This document shows positions 1 through 7,000 of a stretch of DNA of 9,649 bases, in pieces. Source of the DNA: Methanosarcinaceae archaeon (GTDB lineage Archaea > Halobacteriota > Methanosarcinia > Methanosarcinales > Methanosarcinaceae); assembly GCA_028690255.1 (NCBI GenBank), contig JAQVBP010000113.1, positions 1 to 9,649 of the forward strand, read 5' to 3'. Under the pieces are notes generated by a model. The model was not told the origin of the DNA. It saw only the letters and a list, made by a program, of their open reading frames with translations, and made no database searches. Positions within the stretch are counted from its first letter, which is position 1; every line of letters begins with the position of its first letter. A program made the position numbers and the translations under genes.

Positions 1-214
1 AATAACACACCCCGAGAGTTTTTTGTGCAGTTACATCTCCCTGTTCAGCTGCTTTCATGAACCAGTATGCCGCCTTATCCGGATCTTTCTCCACTCCCTC
101 CCCTTTGGCATAACACCGCCCAAGATTGTATTGTGCGGCTGCATCTCCCAGTTCTGCTGCTTTTGTGTATCGTTTTGCTGCCTGTTTTTCCTTATCTCGT
201 AAACTCAATGCCAT
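1..214 (-). CDS. Sel1-repeat (TPR-like) protein, N-terminal part, cut by window edge
   Basis: The reverse strand is open from an ATG at 214-212 to the left edge (71 codons, no stop). The translation has the Sel1 signature: a KAAELGDAAAQYNLGRCY helix pair, then GEGVEKDPDKAAYWF, then KAAEQGDVTAQKTLG, i.e. one complete repeat and the start of a second, spaced about 36 residues. Sel1 repeats form alpha-solenoids that bind protein partners and have no catalytic residues. The start is supported by an in-frame TGA six codons upstream, a GGTGA about 9 bases before the ATG, and a TATA box at 272-280. No signal peptide is visible, so this reads as cytoplasmic or as an N-terminally eroded copy: it begins in mid-repeat, which is odd for an intact family member. 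The partner cannot be inferred. The family call is firm; intactness is uncertain because the C-terminus is not in the window. Confidence 0.8.
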   Translation of the reverse strand, partial: MALSLRDKEKQAAKRYTKAAELGDAAAQYNLGRCYAKGEGVEKDPDKAAYWFMKAAEQGDVTAQKTLGVCY

Positions 215-245
215 GTCTGCACTTCACCACGCTCGATGGTCCATT

Positions 246-264
246 GTTCGTATCGATCAATCTT
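246..264. repeat. Short direct repeat, copy 1 (copy 2 at 364-380)
   Basis: GTTCGTATCGA followed by TCTTAT occurs here with a 4-base TCAA insert and again at 364-380 without it. Copy 2 is the last coding part of the RHH gene read on the plus strand; copy 1 lies in the Sel1 leader. It looks like a small local duplication of the RHH 3' end or a footprint of a rearrangement. Its length (17 shared bases with a gap) is too small to be sure it is not chance. Confidence 0.3.
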
Positions 265-271
265 ATAGTTT

Positions 272-280
272 ATTATAAAT
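272..280 (-). promoter_or_regulatory. Archaeal TATA box for the Sel1 gene
   Basis: On the minus strand this reads TTTATAATA, close to the archaeal TATA consensus. It lies about 58 bases before the Sel1 start codon, leaving a short 5' leader of roughly 30-35 bases that would include the GGTGA ribosome binding site. The placement suggests the gene has its own promoter rather than depending on read-through from the RHH gene 140 bases upstream. Confidence 0.45.
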
Positions 281-354
281 CAGCAAGAGATCTCATCGTC
301 AAACTTCTTCTTTTCAGGCCGTTAAATGACGAATCAGCTATAGTAAAATAGGAC

Positions 355-627
355 TTACGCGGTGTTCGTATCGATCTTATTTGGGAGGGAGTTTGGGCGG
401 GGCGCAAGTATGAGGGGATGCTTTTGGCTGATCTGGCGGACGGTTTTGCGTTTCCGTTCGGCGATGGGGTCAGGGGGCGGTTCGCCGTATGCTGCCTTTT
501 TGCAGATGAGGGGGTGGATCCAGGCGGTGATGAGGTAGGTGCGGCTGATGAAGCCGGTGTTTTCGGCGATGCCGTTGAGGGTTTTTCCTTCCTCGCCGGT
601 TATTTTGATGCAGGTATTTAGTCGCAT
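355..627 (-). CDS. Small ribbon-helix-helix (CopG/Arc-like) DNA-binding protein
   Basis: A 90-residue protein. Residues 2-9 (RLNTCIKI) can form the N-terminal beta strand, residues 11-24 the first helix ending in ENTG, and residues 27-42 (ISRTYLITAWIHPLIC) the second helix; this is the strand-helix-helix order of RHH regulators, which bind DNA as dimers through the strand. The tail after residue 50 is Pro/Lys/Arg-rich and probably flexible. Codon use is strongly biased to ATC, ACC, GCC and CTC, like the lipoprotein gene at the right end, which argues for a real gene and against the overlapping plus-strand frame. No ribosome binding site precedes the ATG; an AT-rich TATA box centred about 27 bases upstream implies a leaderless mRNA. 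RHH proteins often repress their own promoter and neighbours, so the divergent adhesin promoter is a possible target (inference). The family call rests on pattern only. Confidence 0.65.
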   Translation of the reverse strand: MRLNTCIKITGEEGKTLNGIAENTGFISRTYLITAWIHPLICKKAAYGEPPPDPIAERKRKTVRQISQKHPLILAPRPNSLPNKIDTNTA

Positions 628-635
628 TTTTGAAT

Positions 636-668
636 ACCAAACTATATGTATTATAATAAATATATTAA
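636..668. promoter_or_regulatory. Divergent AT-rich promoter region
   Basis: A nearly pure A/T stretch between the RHH gene (minus) and the small ORF/adhesin genes (plus). On the minus strand a TATA-like segment at about 650-660 sits the right distance for a leaderless start at 627. On the plus strand ATAAATATATT at 656-666 could serve a transcript starting near 690, giving a leader of about 65 bases before the small ORF. The palindrome AATATATT at 659-666 overlaps both. Overlapping elements could couple or exclude the two directions. Confidence 0.5.
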
Positions 669-741
669 CAAATAAATCGAAAATGCTTGTCGCTGTTTAG
701 ATGTGTGTGTTTTCATCTCCAGCGTGTTTTGTTTTTCCAAA

Positions 742-747
742 GAGGTG
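742..747 (+). promoter_or_regulatory. Ribosome binding site of the small ORF
   Basis: GAGGTG, a good match to the archaeal anti-Shine-Dalgarno sequence, lies 7 bases before the ATG at 755. It decides the start of the small ORF: the in-frame ATG at 701 has no such signal. Confidence 0.6.
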
Positions 748-754
748 TGTATTG

Positions 755-928
755 ATGAATAAAATCACAGTTAGTAAGTTTGCCGGGGTTCATGTACTGG
801 CGGTATTGTTTTTAGGTCAACTTGTATTACGTTGTGCAGATATTTTTATTTGTTATCTTAGAATTATTAACACGATGTTATTACTTAACTCGCAGTCTAT
901 GGTGTTACCAGGTGAGTTCAACAAATGA
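755..928 (+). CDS. Small hydrophobic ORF, translationally coupled to the adhesin gene
   Basis: 57 codons starting at the ATG behind GAGGTG. Residues 1-8 (MNKITVSK) are basic and polar, residues 9-25 are hydrophobic (FAGVHVLAVLFLGQLVL), and the remainder holds a second hydrophobic stretch (ADIFICYLRII). The N-terminus resembles an archaeal signal peptide more than a soluble protein. The stop overlaps the adhesin start as ATGA, and the adhesin ribosome binding site lies inside this ORF, the usual layout for translational coupling. I recognise no family. It may be a genuine small membrane or leader peptide, or the surviving signal-peptide end of an older surface-protein gene whose body was replaced by the present one. 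The good ribosome binding site is the best evidence for translation; conservation is unknown. Confidence 0.45.
   Translation: MNKITVSKFAGVHVLAVLFLGQLVLRCADIFICYLRIINTMLLLNSQSMVLPGEFNK
910..915 (+). promoter_or_regulatory. Ribosome binding site of the giant adhesin gene
   Basis: AGGTGA ends 9 bases before the ATG at 925. It supports that ATG over the internal ATG three codons later and over any non-ATG start, and gives an N-terminus that is a complete signal peptide. Confidence 0.7.
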
Positions 929-1017
929 AGGCGATGTTATTATTTCAACAATTAACTTTGGTTGCTTTCTTAGTAGCTATATCATCTATTATCGTATGCC
1001 CCGCAGCAGGCGCAGCA
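925..1017 (+). other. Signal peptide of the giant protein
   Basis: Residues 1-31: a single Lys at position 2, a hydrophobic core from about 4 to 25 (LTLVAFLVAISSIIV), then CPAAGAAG. The likely cleavage is after an A-G-A or A-A-G near residues 30-32. The short basic region is typical of archaeal Sec signals. C25 is followed by PAAG and is not in a lipobox, so lipid attachment is unlikely. Confidence 0.8.
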
Positions 1018-4000
1018 GGTAATGTAAGTCTGGATATAATCGAATATACCATTGATTATGATCAAGTTACATATGTCCCTGATATGGTTAGCAAAACATA
1101 TTCTGACTACTATGCTGATAAACTTCGTTATCTACTTGGAACTGCTGATGGTAAAGTATCAGACTATGCAGTTTATGGTGGTAAAGCATGGCCAATACCT
1201 AATTCCGGTGATTACAAATCATATATTGATGACAAAAATTATTCAGCATCACCAATTAAAATTTATACAAGTAAGGGGTGCATGGCATATGCAAGTTACT
1301 GTACTGTAATTTTTGAAAATATAACCATAAACACTAAAAACAAGGTGTCTGCAAAAGAGATTAATGTGAACTCAACAGCTTCAGGATTAAAGAAGACTAT
1401 TGAAGAAAATGCTCAGGTTGGGGAGCATCTTCGTTTTCAAGGAGATCATGATCATTCAATAATTTATATTATTGAAGATAAAGACAAAGAAGGATTTTAT
1501 TATCTTGATAGTAATGGAGTTAAAGGTTATAATGCTAACTTTAAATATACCACATATGATAGATTAAATGAATATTGTAATCAATATAATGATGAATTAT
1601 ACATATTTAATACATATTCAGGAAAAGATGTGACGCCAACATTATCTATCCCCACTATATCTACAGAGGTTCCTCAATCAGTTTCTGGTACTACTGCAAT
1701 CCTCACAGCTAATCTTTTAAAGAATGGCGGTTATGATGTTACTAACTGCGGATTCGTATATGGAACTAATCAAGACAATTTAGAAAATGAAATATTGAAA
1801 GGATATATGGGTGCTGAAAAAGGTATATTTACTGTTTCTGTAGACAATCTTAGTCCATCAACTAAATATTATTACTGTGCATTTGCTAAAAACAGTGAAG
1901 GAACTGGATTTGGAGATGTAAAATCTTTCGTAACTGGTCCTGGAAAATTTAGTATTACAAAACCATTGAATGGAGATGAATTATCCGAAGATAACAATAT
2001 TGATCTCATATGGACAAAATCAGATAGTGCCACAGGTTATTATGTTTCCCTCAATAAAACATCAGAGGTAGATTCAAAGTTTATTGATAGATATAACTGC
2101 GGTAATTCACAATCATATCAAATATCTTCATCACTATTAACTGAAGGTGAGTATCGTGTAGCAGTTGGGGCATACAATTCTGCAGGGGCTGAATTCTGGC
2201 AGGAATGTGCGTTTTCAATAATCTCATCGACTACTCCAACACCAACAATAACTCCGAATCCAATATCAGACAGCCCGATAATCCTCTATCCTGCAGAAGA
2301 AGCTACCATCTCTGCTGATTATGGGATTGACGTTACATGGACTGCAGCATCCGGTGCAGCAGGTTATTCAATTGAATTAACAAATCCATATGATGGGATA
2401 GTGTTGCCGGAGACAAATATTGGTAACTGTCTATCATACAACATCTCCTCATCTCTGTTTACTGATGGTCAAAGATATTACATAACATTATACCCACTGG
2501 ATAGTAGTGGTAATAAGAAAGATTTTGGAACTGTTAGGTATTTCTCAGTTACGAAAACAAAACAAACAACTCCTGTTACTGGATTTTGGTTTGGCGATGG
2601 CAGTGCTTCTAATCCTTATTTGATATCATCTCCGGAGGATCTCGCTCTTCTTGCTGAGCTGGTAAATGCAGGAAATGCTACATATATTGATTCAAACTAT
2701 GATGTAACAAATGATATTGACTTAAGTGGTTATAGTAATTGGGTGCCAATTGGAAATGCTAATTATCCATTTACAGGGATTTTCAACGGATCTGGACATA
2801 CAATCACGGGTATGATGATAAATGCGCCGCAGACTGATTATCAGGGTCTCTTTGGTTACATCGAAAATGCCGAAATCAGATATGTTGGTATCAGGGATGT
2901 AGATGTTACTGGAAATAATTATGTCGGCGGTCTTATCGGGTATGTGAAAGCCTTGGATTCAGAATCTTCTAACATTGTGAATTGCTATGCAACAGGTTCT
3001 GTCACATCAAGCGGTGGGTATACCGGCAATCTAATTGGGTTTGTGGGCTCCATTGGTTCAGTTGCAATAGAAAACTGTTATGCAAAGGGTATCGTCACAG
3101 GCGGTCAGCGTGCAGGGGGTCTCGTTGGTTATACTTATTCAGATGGTCATACCACAATAGAAAATTGTTATGCAGCAGGTAACACAACTGGCATCTATGT
3201 TGGAGGTCTCATTGGACACGCACATGCTGGTTCAAGCGGTTCAATCGAAATAGGTAACTGTTATACAACTGGCATTGTCACTGGTCATCGTGATGGTGGT
3301 CTTATAGGATATGCCGCCAGCGCCAGTGACGGATCTATATCAATAGATAATTGTTATGCATCGTGTAGTATCATTGGTGATTATTCAGGTGGTCTCATGG
3401 GATATGCATCTTACTCAGAATACAATTCAGGTTCAATAACAATTAACACAAGTGTCGCCCTGAATAGCATTGTTTCTGGGTATGATGTCGGTAGAATTAT
3501 AGGGCATTACTCAAATCCAATTACGACCACAAATAACCATGCTTTGAGAACTATGGAAGCTAATGGTGCTGATGACGGCATCGATGTCAGTCCTGAAGAT
3601 GCAGTCAAACAGAACTTCTATGACGGACTTGGGTGGGACTTTAACAATATATGGAAGATGGGCTCACAATATCCGATTCTTCGGCAGCAAAGCAGTTCCA
3701 CCCCTATCGCTGACATAATCTCAATCACAGCATCACCGGTCTCAGCAAAAGCCGGAAATGATTTCACATTTACTGTAACAACTACCGACAAAATCTCAAA
3801 AGTAGGCTTGGAAATAAATGGAACCATTCTCTGTATTGAAGATTCATATATTGAGACTGATAATAAGCGTGTTTTTACTCTTGAATACTACATTGGAAAA
3901 CCAAGTGAATCTCTTCTTGTCACAGCATATGCTTATGATGGAGAGACAAAACAGAAAGATATCAAAAAGTCTACTACTATCAAAGTCTTCCCATCAGAGG

Positions 4001-7000
4001 CTGCTGGAGTTCCAACTATCACATCACCGAAGTCAATTAAAAACCATACAATAAATACTCCGCTTAGTGTTGAATGGACAGACGAGAATGGAAAAACAGC
4101 TGATAAATATAACATCTATCTTTACTGCAATGGTAATATAATCAGCAAGCAGATTGGATACATAGGTAAATCCTACACATTCCCCGCATCAAACTTTTTA
4201 AAAGAAGGAGCATACTCTATCCAGATATACTCATGCAGATATAATTATGAACAGGACGAACCGGCGATTGTTGATTTCAATGTTGTAAATAAAACCTCAG
4301 CATCTGCATCAGATTTAGTAAACCACATGCTTTCACTTGAGGGAAAAACTGGTTCTGAACTCGGCTATTCAGAAAAATGGTGCGCTTACTTTATTGGAGC
4401 CTCTGCCGAGGCTGTAAATCTTGAAAAAATAATCCCCAAACAGGAGAGTACAGGTGCTCTTCTAAGCTGGTTTGTGAGTGATGGAGACACTGTGGTTTGT
4501 TTCCCTTATCCCAAACCAAACAAAAATTTCCCAGCAGAAAGGGTCAAAACCATATTGACGAAAAATAGAATTGAACCAACATATACTGATAATCGGCTCT
4601 CTTTTGAGCCAAAAGTTGGTGATATCATTGGTGTGTTATGGGATTATGACGTGCAGGTATGGACTATCTCTCATGTCGAAGTCGTATATGAAGTAAATGG
4701 AGACAGTATAAAAACAGTCAGTGGAAACACTGGGGGTAAAGTAGGTACACACACATTTAACTGGAAAACTGGCAAAAATAATAGCGGGACAACTTCTGGA
4801 ACTATTGTTGCCTATGCCAGACCAAATTATGATGCAGTAGATCCCATTCAATTGCCGGGTCTTGAAAAACCAGTAATCACTTCTCCTGCCTCCAACACAG
4901 TAATCTATCTTGGACAGGGTACCACCCTTTCATGGAGCACGCCGGGAGTGCAGCCCACGAGTTACACTATACAGTTGTTCTGTGAAGGTGAGATTATTGA
5001 TGCATGGACAACGACCGAAACATCATTCACTATTCCAAGTTCAGATTTCTGGAAAGTGGGTGACTACTCGGTTGATATTTATCCATCCCTCGAGGGATAT
5101 GATTCAAACATCCATTCCAATGTTTACCTCACAGTCCAAAATCCAGTTGGTAACTTTTCGATTCTCAACCCGTCAGCTTCTATGAGTGTTGATGCGGGGT
5201 CTGACCTTGTTGTATCATGGACAGAATCTGTCGGCGCTGATGGATATCTGATATCCCTGCGAAACCTGAGTACAGATATGAAACCTGAGAAGTACAACAA
5301 TACTGAGATTGGGAATGTCCTAACATACACGATTCCTGCGTCTGATTTGGTATCAAATACTAATTACAGGGTGGCGATAGGTGCAACCAACCCGTTGACT
5401 AAGTATGTACATTGGGTCACACAGAATTTTTCAATATCAGAAATTGTTCCACCAGCACCTCACTCCTTTGTCGGCTCCGGCACTACGGCTGATCCGTATG
5501 AGATTTCAACTGCTGAGGAACTGGCGCTACTTGCAGAATTCGTGAATGCAGGAGACTCATATGCAGGAAAGCATTTCCTTGTAAAGCAGGATATTGATTT
5601 GAGCAGGATAGAATGGACGCCTATTGGAACTGAGAACCACCCATTCTGTGGAATATTCAACGGCTCCGGTTATTATATAACGGGTCTGACGATTAACGCG
5701 CCTGATTCTGATAATCAGGGACTTTTTGGTCATATAGAGAATGCAAAAATAAAAAATGTGAATCTTACAGATACCAATATTGCTGGTAATAAGAATATAG
5801 GCAGTCTAGTAGGATATGTACATGCTAACATTGGTTCAGTAGTAATCGAAAACTGTAATGCAATAGATAATATCAAACTAACAAGTACTGATGATGCAGG
5901 AGGGCTGATTGGTTTTGCATTTGCAGATACAGAAGGATCCATTATAACAATCACGAACTGCTCTGCATCAGTAAACGTCAGTACATCAACAAAATATACT
6001 AGTTACAACGGCGGTCTAATAGGATACGCATGCGTTTCTGGATTAAAGGGTCCATCCCTTTCAATTGAGAACTGCCATGCTTCAGGAGATATCACATCAA
6101 CTGGAAGTGGCGGTATTGGAGGCTTAGTAGGATATGCATATCTAAATTCCATTGGTTATTTAGCAATCAATAACTCATCTGCTTCAAGCAGTATTACATC
6201 AGAAGGTGAAGCAAGTTACGCAGGTGGTTTAGTTGGAAAAGCAGAGAATGTTAATGGTGTTTTCGCAATCGAAAACTGTATTGGGATTGGAAACATCACA
6301 TCTAAAAACAATGATGCAGGTGGTCTAGTTGGTTATGCACGTAGTTACAAAGGTAAATCCCCCATATCAATCAAAAACAGTTATGCTATAGGTAATGTTA
6401 TTGGGAGCGGAAATGTAGGTGGTATCGTAGGGTATGCATCTGCAACAGGTAGTAGTGGTACATCAGTAACAATCGTTAATAATTATGCTGCATGTGACGT
6501 AACCTCAACCGCGAGTGACGGTACAGCCGGAGGTTTAGTAGGGTATGCAAATGGCTACGAATATGGAGATTCGGTCACAATAAATTCTTGTGTAGCATTG
6601 AATCAAATAGTATCCAGCAATTTCCCAGGTAGGATAATTGGAAGAACTGCTGATGATACTATTAAAACCAGAAACAACTATGCTCTAAACAGTATGATGG
6701 CTGGAAACAATCTTGACGGAATTGGTGTCAGCCCTGCCAATGCTGAATCTCAGGTCTTTTATGAAGGTATTGGCTGGGACTTTGATAATGTCTGGAAGAT
6801 GAATAAAGCAGTCAGTCAGTATCCTGTTCTCAAGTATCAGGTTAGTTCAACACCAACTCCGTCTCCATCACCAACTGTAACACCGTCTCCGACAGTAACA
6901 CCAACCCCAACAATAACAATACACTTAGAATCAGGCTGGAACTTCATCTCAATTCCAAAGACACTTGATGCAGCAGCTGACACTGCATCAAAAGTATTTG

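Noticed and set aside
67..351. Plus-strand open frame of 94 codons opposite the Sel1 gene
   Set aside because: The opposite strand encodes clear Sel1 repeats; the plus-strand translation has no recognisable motif or ribosome binding site.
418..621. Plus-strand open frame of 67 codons opposite the RHH gene
   Set aside because: It has no ribosome binding site, its Gly/Asp/Phe-rich composition is that of an antisense shadow, and the minus-strand frame has the C-ending codon bias expected of real genes.
701..754. Start of the small ORF at the upstream in-frame ATG (701)
   Set aside because: No ribosome binding site precedes 701, whereas GAGGTG precedes 755; the extra 18 residues contain no useful feature.
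755..1020. Frameshift joining the small ORF to the giant protein
   Set aside because: The giant protein has its own ribosome binding site and a complete signal peptide; fusing the two would put two signal-like segments in series.
2923..6642. Possible CRISPR or DNA satellite in the GLUG regions
   Set aside because: The repeats are at protein level, about 30-37 codons apart, vary at third positions, and keep one reading frame; there are no identical DNA repeats with unique spacers.
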